A DNA stretch of 64,000 nt from Echinococcus granulosus (taxonomy: Eukaryota > Platyhelminthes > Cestoda > Cyclophyllidea > Taeniidae), in contig NW_020170418.1 of the NCBI RefSeq assembly GCF_000524195.1, forward strand, positions 226,439-290,438, given 5' to 3'. Below are positions 1 to 11,700 of this stretch, one piece after another (the first letter of the stretch is position 1; each line of letters opens with the position of its first letter). The position numbers and the translations under genes were made by a program. The notes beneath the pieces were generated by a model that was not told where the DNA came from, searched no databases, and saw only the letters and a list, made by a program, of their open reading frames with translations.

Positions 1-1101
1 CGACCACATAAGGAAGACTTTGAGCATCCCTACATCTTATCACAAATCAATACTGTATTTTTATGGAAATTAATGATTACTTTAGGATGTATTCACTTAA
101 GTACTAATACTGTCATGTTGTAACGCTTAAGAAAAGGAACATATAGCTATTAAGTATGTCGTAAAGCTCTTGGAACACTTTGTAAGAATTGAACGTTGCG
201 GTTTGTACCGCTACGCTTTCCGCATTAAGTAGAATATTCATTTGCTTAGTGGAAAACTAGTTCAGGTGTAAGTTTATTAAAGGCAATTTAAGCTGATTTT
301 ATGGTTTAGAAGTCCAAAGACTAGTCTGGTATTTGGTGGAGCGCAACACAATTTTAATCCAGCAAAGTCATAGAATCTCTCCATAGTAATTACGAAATAA
401 ATAGCGCGGTAAGCAGTTCGTTGCATATGGGTCCGATACGCAGGTAATGCATTTCAAGCCAATGTATCCCTAAAAGTGTTATCCATTTATGTAATGTACG
501 GTTCTTTGAATGCACCCCTTCGAGGAGAGACAGTCAGTGGACACGGATCTCGCCGCCGAAAGGACGTCTCCTACCGCTGAGAAAGAGTGTAATCGAAGTA
601 AACATAGCACAATTTCCCCTTTCTCATTAATAGCGCGACCAATAAATAATGCCATTAGCTAATCAGTCTACCCATTCCAAGGGCATAAAGGTCGGGGCGA
701 TGGAGAGCAACGGCCAACCAATTCCTGAAGTAGCTGGAAGCTATTGTGGTAAAGTTCAGTGCCTTATTTCTAACTCAGTTTAACTATTTTTAAGTTTAGA
801 AAGATGTTATCCTACGGTAGTAAGCCCAGGAATCTGGCAGTGTTTTCATCGAAGTTCCGTACTGAGTAAAAATATTATGCACTCAAATGGGAGCAAGACT
901 AGGGAGGACAATGTCGTCTTCACTCCGTAATATACAATAGCAAGTATAGCTTTGTATTCAGTTATTCTGTAGAGGCTGAAAATTAGTATTTTGAAATAGT
1001 TTATAAGAATATTATATGCGGAATATTTGTTTAAATCGTCTGCTTTTGGTGCTACACAAGAACTTGTGGGGCTGCGCCTCAGGTTTGGGATCAGAGACGG
1101 G
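1..1101. other. Upstream flank of the capping-protein gene, no gene recognised
   Basis: This stretch has no long reading frame on either strand and no exon that I can tie to a protein family. It is AT-rich except for a short GC-richer patch near 515-590. It should hold the promoter or 5' leader of the capping protein gene that starts near 1102, but no TATA box or initiator stands out clearly enough to call. It could also hold the 3' untranslated region of a gene lying to the left of the window. Confidence 0.4.
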
Positions 1102-2990
1102 ATGGAGGTACGTCAGTCTTAACAGTTACACATAAATGGTGACTTGCTTTGCGCTTTATTTTATCGTATATGTTGTTTGTTTCTAGAACATCGAGTTGTT
1201 AGTCAGAATCCCTCCAAATAAACTATTTGGGCTCTTCCCCTTATTGCGCAAACATTTCCCTGGACTTCTTGGATTTGATTCTCCAGAACGCCTTTTTCCA
1301 CTAACTATTGAGGAAGACTCGAGTGTGAGGCTTTTGGCGATGTTCTAGTATCAATTTGTCCAGGTCTTTGTGGTGATAAGCATCTTCTGCGAGGTTCATC
1401 ATTTGTAGTTTTTTAGCTATTTTGTGTATTCGGTGCGCTTCGGAGATCTATTCATAAGTGCTACAAATAACTCAGAATAACTTATCTTGCATTCAAGCAC
1501 ATGTTCGTGTCAAGTCTTTTTGCTCACCTGATTGTTACGCATTTTCCATTTTTACTCAGATATCCATTGGCATTTTTAGAACTGCAAGTACATATGTTGT
1601 GACATAAATCGGTTCATGGGCGCCACAAGATCACCTTGGACGGGTGCTTTTCAGCCACCCATATCTGATCCACCTCTGCCCAAGGAACAAAACAGACATC
1701 TCGAGGAGTTGCTTAATACCGCTTTTTCTTATTATGTTAAGTCGTGAGTCCTTACATGATTATTTTCGTTCATCACATCCATATTGAAGTCACTGCTGTT
1801 TACCTCTCCTATCACTGACTTTGCTTCGATGGACACTTCATTTACATTTAGTAGCTTTGCAGGTGAATTTGCGGTTGACTTGCTTTCAGGTATTACTATT
1901 CGCCTGATACAGTCACATCAGTTTATTGTCTTGGTCGAGATGTCGGCACCCTAGTTTGTGCTTTAATCAAGTCGCCTCTGGTGGACATCGTGTACTTAAT
2001 CGATGTTAAAGTAAGCCGCTCCCTTTCACCTGTTTTACAGTGTTTAGCCATCGGTTGCACACCGACTTTGTTCTTTCCGAACAATGCCTGAACATCAGCA
2101 GGATATGTTATTTTGATAAATATTACCCCAGTTTCGTGTTTTTTGAGATGAGTTTATCATACTTGTAGTTACTTTATTCCATTGTGAGTCGAATAAATAT
2201 AAATAATGTACTGTATGCTTTACGGATCATTGGACATTCCTTGGAATTACTTAACTTTTTTGATTTTATGCTCAACAGAAGTCAGTTGGTTCAGCCATTT
2301 ACAGTCTTTCAGTCGTCTATGCAATCAAACTGATGAAGGACGATTTTTCAGATAGGGGTATCAATGATCTTTGCTTCTGTTTTTACCTCCGTCAAAATCG
2401 CTCTGAAGAGCTAAAGGTATCAGCTAATGTAAATGAATCTCATGTCAGAAACATTGGCGTCTTGATAGAGGTAATTGTTACTTTTTTAGTAAAGCTACGC
2501 TTACTTTTCGCAATCGTTATAAATCATATTTTACTTGAATTTGGGGCTCAATCACCTACTTGTATTTGCGCGCATTTACTTGGTGAGCACTAACACCTTT
2601 TGTGCTGTTTAGAAAAATACATAATCGGTGTTTCAACATGCTGCTACAGTACTATTATCATCTTATCTGCTTACTATTCGAATCACTTTTTCTTTTTTTG
2701 CCATTTATTTGAAATCTTAGTGTAGTTCACTATTAAATCAGCCTAGGAGCATGCTCAAGACTTAGTGGTACCACTGCAAACTTTTTTTCAAGGTACTCAG
2801 CGTGACACTTCTCCATTATTTTTAGGAAATGGATAATGATGTGTTCGCCAGGTTTAAGACCGTATATCCCATGCAAACGATGTTAATTCTACAGAATTTA
2901 CGTACAGATAACTCCAGACTTCCACCAAAACCGACAATCGCCTTCAAAGAAGAGCTTTCGGCTGCATTGTTGTCCCGTAGCGATATGTGA
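1102..2990 (+). CDS. CAPZB: F-actin-capping protein subunit beta (CapZ beta)
   Basis: This is the beta subunit of the alpha/beta heterodimer that caps actin barbed ends. Proposed coding exons are 1102-1107, 1187-1324, 1580-1743, 1890-2010, 2279-2470 and 2826-2990; all phases agree and give about 261 residues, against about 272-277 usual for the family. Recognition rests on collinear family blocks: an N-terminal NIELLVRIPPNK helix, then CDINRFMGATRSPW (family core: CDYNRDGDSYRSPW), TSVYCLGRD (family SSVYLWDLD), HVRNIGVLIEEM (family HIANIGRLVEDM) and a C-terminal LSAALLSRSDM that corresponds to the amphipathic tentacle. The first coding exon supplies only Met-Glu before a GTACGT donor, so the start is plausible but not certain. 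The protein is unusually diverged for such a conserved subunit, especially after residue 100. The identity is an alignment from memory, without a search. Confidence 0.85.
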
Positions 2991-3122
2991 TCCAGCTACA
3001 TTGGTTCCCGTTTTTATCTAACCTTGGTTTCGTTTTATTTTCTGAGTACTTGATTCTTTTTCCCCTTTTGTCTTCTACTCTTTTCCAGATAATCATTTTA
3101 TGTGTCCAGTGTCTTCCTCTAA

Positions 3123-3182
3123 AATAAAAGTTCTACTGACTTATCTTTGTTTTTTCCCTGTGCTGGCCCCTTGCCAAATAAA
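3123..3182 (+). terminator. Candidate polyadenylation signals of CAPZB
   Basis: Two AATAAA hexamers, at 3123-3128 and 3177-3182, lie 130-190 nt after the CAPZB stop codon. The second is only about 25 nt before the first recognisable MED27 exon, so the 3' end of one gene and the 5' part of the next nearly touch. Confidence 0.5.
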
Positions 3183-3208
3183 GTGAAGAGCAGGGTGTTT
3201 CATCGCAG

Positions 3209-4895
3209 GCTCACTCACAACGACTGGAGGGCCACCTGCGGACGTGCGAGCACCTCTCCCGTTGGGCGGCCTCAAACATTCGCGATGTACGACGCATTCG
3301 GCTCCTCCTGATGAGTCTTCTTGACAGGCCCGCTACCGACCCCGAGGCTGACACCCAGGAGGTGGGCAGGCAGTCGGATGTGGGTGCAGAGCTCAACGAC
3401 ATTGAAGTGTCTATTCGGAAAATGAAGTTAGTTCACTAAGCTCTGGATCTTCTTCATTGCCACTTGACAAAGCTTTATCTGGTTCCTAGCTATGCGTCTC
3501 TTTAGATCACTTGTGGATAGTCTGGACAAATCGGCAACTAAGTCTAAAAAGCAAATGGACAGTCGTTCTATGCTGCCATACAATCTTGTCCTCCCTCTCG
3601 ACCAAATGGACGTCCAGATGGAAAGCGGAGACTCTTTGCGTCGCGTTGATTGGCTTGTTGGCCGAAACGAGGCCTGTCGTTGGCTGCGTCGAACGAATTA
3701 CCGAACAGAGGCCATTCAACTTAGTCTGGCTAGTTGTGGTCGATTTATGAGGTACTTTTTGTGCCGTTTCCTTCCCATCCCTCAAAACATTACAATTGTT
3801 GTGTGACTATGCTGTTTTTTTTATAGAAATACTACTCTCGTTCCTCTTTCCTCAGGCATGGATCTAAGGAATCTGGCAGCACCACAGATGAGCTTCGCAC
3901 TGATTGAATCGAATTCTCGTAATCCAATTCTCTACGTTAAGGTGAGACTTGAAGCCTTTACCGGTTAATCTTTTTTCTTTCCGCACTAACTCAATCTTTT
4001 CTCCTACACAGGTGGGGGATATCATGCACTGCCTCATCACTTTTGGTAATCTTTGTATGGAAAACATCATTATACGTGGTCTAGATGAGTCGCATTACGC
4101 GTCTGGCCACACATTACGTCCTCAAGCCGCGAATCCCGGCACATTTCCGCGAATTTCTCAAGCTATGTCTGATCTACTCTACTCTCGAGCAATCAGTGGC
4201 TTCTCTACCAATCTCTTGCCGAACGTTGACACTGTAGGTCCTTTCGGATGGTTCTTACTCGTCCAAATTTTGTCCTCTGCCCATCGGCCTTCCTAGGTTC
4301 CCTTCATACCTTCACTTAGTTCTCCGTTTAGCTTGTTTACTTTTACTTTATAACGCTACTTATTCCCATAGACCGTTGTTCCTTTCTCCAATATGGTTGC
4401 TAATTGGCTTAGCGAATTTCTAAAGGTTATTCTTGGGTTGCTCCCTTCCTCTTCTTTTACTTTTCTTTGCCCTTGTACTTCGCTTTTTTTGCATCTCTGA
4501 AAAAAGGAAAAGTTTGGGTACTGACTACTGTGGGAGGTAAGGTCTGTTCTTGTACCCATTAGATGCCAGAGGGTTTGCCGCCGACGGCGAGCCAACTGGA
4601 CCTCACAACGCCCAGTCGCCACGTGACCTTCGTCAGGGTGACAGAGGCGGCACGTAACGCGCTGGTACATTTCGCCACTACCACCGAGCCACCTACGCAA
4701 CTCTCGGCGCTGCACCAGTTCTGCGACTGGCTGCAGACCTACACGCGCCTCTTCACGGAGCCCTGCGTGAACTGTGACCAGCTGTTGGGCCAAGATGCTG
4801 CCCTTCCCGTCCTCCGCACCTTCCACACCAACCCCGCCAATGCCCGCGCGCAGCATGAACAGTGTCGAGTTAGCACCTCTAGTTTCGCCTTTTGA
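3209..4895 (+). CDS. MED27: Mediator of RNA polymerase II transcription subunit 27
   Basis: MED27 is a subunit of the nuclear Mediator complex that links transcription factors to RNA polymerase II. Proposed exons: 3209-3426, 3506-3736 (ending near a GTACTT donor), 3869-3941, 4012-4233, possibly 4372-4425, and 4563-4895 with a TGA stop. The strongest evidence is the last exon. FCDWLQTYTRLFTEPCVNC matches the family block SFLTWLRSYVKLFQAPCQRC, and HEQC follows, so the C-x2-C ... H-x3-C metal-binding pattern of the MED27 C-terminus is kept. The middle blocks FMRNLAAPQMSFALIE and VGDIMHCLITFGN match the family in order. The N-terminal exon is leucine-rich but I could not find the start codon: no in-frame ATG precedes 3209, and the first internal one is at 3311. 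The start may be on an undetected upstream exon or reached by spliced-leader addition. Confidence 0.83.
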
Positions 4896-5702
4896 ACGTC
4901 CGTTCCAGTGTACAGGACTACTTTGTATAAAAGTAGCAACTATACAAATTTTGCCGTACAGTATAGCCTTTGTTCTTTTCTCAATGTTTATATTGGGACT
5001 CATAGACGCTGGGGCGTTTATGTATGAGATCTTGAGGGGTCGTCGCCTGAAGTGAGTACAAGGTACACACAGGAAGCTCTGATTGGTGCGGGAGGCCTCT
5101 GTGTTGTAAGGTCGTGGTACTCTATAAGGCAGTTTTTGATGGGCAAAGCTCTGAAGGACTGATGACAGTGTGGAAGTGGAGGTTCAGGCACTTTTAGTGA
5201 TTGCGGTGAAAGTAGTAATCTACCGATTATGATCACCTTTCAAAAGGTGTTACCTGGGTATATGATTCATTTCATACCATAGAACTAGGACAAATTTCAT
5301 TAGAGAACAGTGTTTCTATCCGTAAACACTTTAAATGATTCACTGCCTGCTTCACCTCAACTCTATGCCCCCTTTTGTCAGATTTTCCAATACATTTGAT
5401 CAAGTGTTGCACAAGCCCCTTCAAATTTTGATTTTGACGAAATTTTGTGAGCAAATTGTAAAAATCATTAATATCAGAAAAAAAAATTATGGTAACTACT
5501 TTCTTAGTCAGGAGTTTCTTAACGGAGACATTCAATCAACTCATGTAGAATGAGATAATTTGTAGCTGCCTTGACTATTTTTACAGCCATGATCACTTTT
5601 TAACTAATTAAGAAATTTATTGGAGTCTATTATTTAGTCAGCGCCCGAAACAAAATACTATGTCTGGGACTCGATTGGTGGGACCGGTGTATTAAGGTCG
5701 TT
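4896..5702. other. Intergenic stretch between MED27 and the FCHSD-type gene
   Basis: About 800 bp between the MED27 stop and the proposed start of the next gene. It should contain the MED27 3' untranslated region and the promoter or leader of the F-BAR gene. Short open frames here (for example 5335-5553) show no family resemblance. A first FCHSD exon further upstream than 5703 cannot be excluded. Confidence 0.4.
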
Positions 5703-8700
5703 ATGCAAGCTTCAACAAAAAAGGTATTTATTTCGTGTTAGCAATTTCCGTAGCCACAAAGCCAGCTTAAGTATATTCAGTCTGAGCATTTTTCAAGACT
5801 GCTGTCAAAACAAAATAATGAAACAGAGCTGCTCGAAGATATGAGGTATCAATTTAGAAGTGAAATCATTTCCTAGGAGTTTTTGTAAACAGAGAGCAAT
5901 TTTGGACAAAGAATATGGGCAGGCATTGCAAAAGTTATGCTCCTCTTTTCTTAGCAAGAAGGAGTTTCTAGCTCTTCCGAATCCTCCCAACACTGGGTAA
6001 ATGTGCGTTTAATTCATTAATCCTTGTAGACACCGCTCCGTATGGGATATTTGGAAGTTATTTTTGCAAGAGTTCAACGCTCTTGCCCTGTCTCACTTAA
6101 AATTGGCTGAGATACATCACCGACTCAGCCTAGAGTTAAAGCCTGTCAAGTCTCTTCGTGTCGCTGTATCCAAGCGAATATTTGAACAGCTTAAGTCACT
6201 GCAAGTATGACTATGTCAAGTTCTCCGTGTTTCTGTGTGGTCTTGACTTAGTTGCCTTGAAAACAACTTTTACTTTATTGTATGTGTTATGTTTTGCGAA
6301 GTCGGCACTCGATAGCAGCAGCATGTCTAATCATCTCGTCATGCTATATTTGAGTTGTATGATATGCACTATGATATCATCTGTAAGTACTGCTGATCCC
6401 ACTTCATTATTTAGCATTCTAGTTTGTAGTATTATTTGTCCTCGTATTTCTAATTACAAATGCCCTTTTATAAAAACACCCGATATTTACCTAAGAATTG
6501 TAGTCTCCCTAAAGTAGTTTATCTGGGAACGATTATCGTGTGATATTTTCCCTCTGCATTCAGAATGATTTAGCTGCATCTATGCAAGAAATGGTAAAAT
6601 CGCAGAAAATTTACTCTGAAGAAGAAAAACAGGCCCACGAGACGCGATTGAAGGCTATGAATATCGAGGACAAACTGCGTCGGCGTTCGACGAATCTATT
6701 CAGCACTATGGCTCAACTTCATCGCAATCACGCCAAGGTACTTGTTCCTTACATTTGTCTTTTTAGTGCTCCGGAGTTAAACAATTTTTTATTAGAACTA
6801 ACACCATAAAGATGTCTTATTTTCAAACCAACACCATTTATTTAAATATACTTAGTAGTTACAGTCCAAAACCGTGGATCAATGAGTAGTCGCTTTTTTA
6901 TAGTTAATTCTCCAACCGTAAGTCAGATCTTTTTGTAGATCCCTCGTTATTTTTATTGGCCATAGATCTCTCAGAGACGAGATGAGTACGAGAATCGATC
7001 TGCAGGAGCTCGAAATGAATACCTCTTCCAATTAACTGCAATAAATGCTCATCTTGATCACTATTTGAAAACTGACATTCCAGACCTTGCTCAGGTATGA
7101 CAACTTTAAGTCTGTTTACAACTTTCCATAAGTCTGGAAGTGGAATGTGTTAAAGAAGTGTTTTCCTAGTTTCTGTTAAAGCAATAGTTCTGAGTTTATT
7201 CCGTAACCCACAAGGTTATTTTCCGTTTTTGCTGATTTGCCATCCAGCAGCGAAACATTTGCTTAGTTATAAAAATGATTTACGAATATCCCATTTTATT
7301 GCTACAAGTGCAAATAAATAGTATTTAAAAATTATCCACATGCGAATTTTGGCAAAAAATATTTCTTTGGTGTTGCTAAAACTTCATGAAACCTTTCGGT
7401 TGATATTCATTCAGCAAAATATTTTTTGATGATCCATTTTGAGTGAATTAAAATAGGCTAACAATTTTCATCCACCTGATTTCAAGAATTCAGTCTATTT
7501 GGCAAAATTTCCCAAATGATATAATGGTAGTTGCCTTACTTCTCAACGGAAATATTCGGGTTGGAATATTTTTAGAACCCTTAATCGATATAATCTAAAT
7601 AGTTTCGATATTTTTAGTTCCTCGAGAACTTCATTAAGTATTTATGTGCAAGAATGTGAATTTGTCTCCTTCCTAAAACGTGGAGAAATTCCCTGGAGTT
7701 ACTAAATTTGCTCTAATCATCGCCGTCCCTTCCTTACGTATGTGAAAGCTGACCATTTTCTACCACTTCACACAAACTGTAAAGAAGCGTTGTTTTCTCT
7801 TCGAAAATTTCACTGCATGGCCAAAAATATTACATAGCGCTCTTAAAAAGACGGCATCATTCAAAAAGCTATTGCGTTTAGCTGATACCTTGTAAAACTG
7901 CGTTTATGAAGGCCCGGCATCGATAGATGAGGTGATTTGCTGAAAAGTGCAAAACTAACCCTGCAACCTCGCCTCCATGTAGTCCTTCCCATTCTACACA
8001 GCAAAAGTAACTCCCAACATTGCCTGTGCTTAAGTGCGTACTTCGATCAGCTTTCAACGGTCGCTATAACGTAGCCCCAAGTTAACGATTAAGGCACATT
8101 TGTCATATGTGGGTTTGTGGGCCTGGTTTCTGCATTCCCAGTGGACAGATTTGCAGGGTCATAGTTACCTTAAATTAGTATTGCTATAAATGCTACTATT
8201 TATATGCATTAGGAGGAGTGTAGAACTTAGTGGGAAATGTAAGATATTTATTCACCAGAATATCACTTCCAAAACTTCATTTTGAAAAGTTGTAGTCCCC
8301 TTAATAAACGAACAATAGGCTATCCGTTCGTTTTTCGTCCCGTTTGACTTTGCGCTTGAAAGTTGGGTACATGCCATTTCCGACTGCTGTCTCACGGGGT
8401 TTTCTTTTTTATGCTTTAAAAGTCCCTTCCTTGAGAGTGGTGTACCGCACCTTTGCCTTTTATTTCTAGTCAATTGAGAGTATTAATTATAAGGTGGAGA
8501 AAATAGCTTCATGTCACTCATTCTCCATAGATCCTGGACGGGGACGTCTATGATCGATTTCGTGAGGTTCTTTACAAAACTAGTGAAATGGAACTCGAGA
8601 TCTGTCGACACCATCAGGACCCACTTAAGGCTCTGTTGGAAGAATCAACTAAGGTATGCAATGTGGGAAAGAATGCCTGAATCGATGACCCGAAGTGATT

Positions 8701-11700
8701 ACGTGGTTGTCTCAGTTTCTTGTCACTGATTCTCTCTAAGGGAACTTGTGATGCAAACGTCAACATTTCTAGAACCAGGAAGTATGCTGAAATAGCCTGC
8801 AAATCTCTTTACATGCTTTACAGGTGGTGTGAAATATGCCGTTTCAAGATATTTTTATTCTCAAATTCATTTTCATGCGTCCCAAATCGTCATTGGATGG
8901 ACACCAATAACGTCAAAGCCGAGCCATAGGCTATATGACCTTCGATTTATTACTTTTAAGTGTGTAAATAGACTAGCTTCTTTTTCAGATTAATCGAAAG
9001 ACTGCCTGGGAAAACTTCATTAAGGAATTGCCCATTTTCTCTGCTGATGTTGAATTTCATTTCGAACCTCGAGATGGTGATACGGTAAGTCTCATACATT
9101 ACGCTTTTTATCGGAGTTTTTTGCAGTTAAACATGACAGCATTGTTGACTTCTGTTTGTTTTTGATTTGAGCGTCCTATTTTACGTTTGAATGTGCCATG
9201 ATGTCATATGTTTCATGCTTCAGCTTCATAAGACATGAAATGGTGATTCTATAGACGACTCAGTGATGACTGACATCCAATGAACATCCAGGTTTTCAGT
9301 AGTTGAATGAGGTTGAGAATTAAAATATTGCCTTTTAACATCGAAGCTGCTACCTTATTGTAAGTCAGAAATTATTCATAAATGGACGTTTTCTTTGTAT
9401 AGATGATCATACCAATTAACAGTGAGTTTTCCTTGTATATCGGAAGGCTTAACCATCTGTTTTCTGTAATGTTCCGTTATTCGGAGTTATTTGAATTGCT
9501 AACTTCGTATCTGTGGCTACCCCGAACGTTCGAACTTAATTTCTGTTTACTTTATGCAATTAGTTTATGCACCCAAATCATATCCTCATAGGCAGATTAA
9601 ATCTGGCGTGTTTGATAATCGCTATCGATATTGCGCCTTTCATAAGATAATATATTATCCTGCAGTCTACCACATCGGTACCCAATGATAACTATTATTA
9701 AAAATCTGAACCTTGTGTTGACAAGTAACTCGTCCTCAAGTTAACATTTTAATTGGACCGATCTCTCCGTATATTCTACAAACTATTCTTTCTTGGATTT
9801 GAACGCATTAAGTACACGCTGTCTTTGGACAATGTTTTAAATATTCGAATGCATAGGTCCAAGAAATCCCATTGCACATAATGTATGTTTAGGTGTAATA
9901 ATAAGTTGCGCAAACTTCCCTATTGTACATCTCCTGTCTTTATCGTGCAAAAGGGTACACCTCAACGGGTTACTTGATTTGAAATTTCTCTTTAATCTCC
10001 CCCAATTAAGTTAATCATTTTTGTTACCTGTCTTGAAATCAGCCGTCGCCCCATAAGCGTACAAACCAGCTTGGTAATTAAAATCTGATGTCTTAATACT
10101 ATTTGTTTTTCCTTTATTAAAGTGTAATTACTTCTGAGAGCTGGGTTCTTAGACTCCTGCTTATAGAAAACTGTGTTGTTTTAGACATTAAAATAGACTT
10201 TGTCCGGTCATTATCTACGTTTGATGGAGGTGGCTCACTATTTAAACATAAATCAGGACTTCTTGAATCTCATTAAATCATTCCTCAATCTGGTGGTTGG
10301 TCATTACACTGCATCTTAGGCTGTAACTCTACTATGCGTTAGGATTTTGTAGGGGCTCATTGTATTTCTTTCGCTTTCTATCTTATAAAAATAGTGTATA
10401 CAAACAAGCATCACAGCAAACTGTACATCTTCAAGTAGTATAAATCAACTTAAGAAATGCTTTGCTTTCTGCCGCTTAATATCACCAAGATCTTAACTAT
10501 TAACACTATTAAGCAAGCACTTCAAACTAAAGTGGGGATTGTTAATTTGGCTTAATTTTTCTTGTGCTAATGTTTAGAATAAAAACAATTTCTTAAAATT
10601 GTCTCCCTTATAACATCTGGTTTTCTCAGATCAGAAAAATGGGCTTTTTTGCGGTTATTTTAGTACAACGTTTGTAAAAATGGGTAGGTTGTCCAATGCA
10701 TAACAGCACACAACATACCATAGTTGAAAAATGTTACATTAGTTTTGATTGTTTTCATTAGCAATGGAATAACGAGTCCCGTATTAACGAGTCGCATCTG
10801 CATGAAAGAATGCGAAATCATCGGGAAACCGGTTCAAATGTGTCCGCTCATTACATCAAGCCTTTCATAGTTTCCATCAATAACGGGTAGATTCAGTCAA
10901 CCTCATATTTACTAATCCTCTTAAGCACCTTTTACGATGCCCCCGATTTTGCGATCGATTGTACGGCTGATAGCGTCATGGCGACAACTTAAGCTTCGAC
11001 AGCTGTTTTGGCTTGTAAGGCTGGACCAACAACTGCACAGCTAAGCATTCACTTCAAGCCGTAAAATTTCTTTTTTCGCTCTTGAAGCAGGTTTTCATTA
11101 GCCTTCCCCTTATCGTAGATATCCTCGTTACTATCAGTGAACGCGAAAGAGGGCAGCTTTGAGCAAGTGGCCAAGAAGCTCGCTCGTCGCTTTGTTACCC
11201 GAGAACGACGGATCAAGTCCTACCGGCAGGAGATCAACGACCTCTGCTCTGGTCGGATTAGCCCCTCTCCCGGGATGAGCGTTTCCCTAAGTCAGGTATG
11301 CTTCCTCTCCTTCCCTCCTCTAAAATAGTGAATTTTCTAGATAAAATTAAGATATCATGGAATAATACTTAGCTAATCTTTTTTGCTGGCTACTATGAAG
11401 CAATAGCTCCAAATTAGTCCTGGTTATTTATAAGTTCGGGAGATTTCCCTTTTTGATGTTGTATTTGTTTTTCTACTTTTGAAATGCATTTCTGGGTAGT
11501 AGGTTGAAATACTGGAACTCTCTATTTGTATTTTACATGATTATATCAAAAGTCACCTGAGTAAGTTTCAGGAATTTTAGCTCAAGTCAATATTGTCTTG
11601 GTTTCATTTTTTTCGCAGCTTAAAAGGCCTTAGACTGCTAGAGTTCTGTGTTGAATGAAATTTTCTGCCCCTTTTTTCGGGTCCTGAGGGACTTTTTTGC

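Noticed and set aside
4356..5003. 215-residue open frame on the minus strand
   Set aside because: It lies antisense to the last MED27 exons, whose + strand translation matches the family; the minus frame is a shadow of that coding sequence and resembles nothing.
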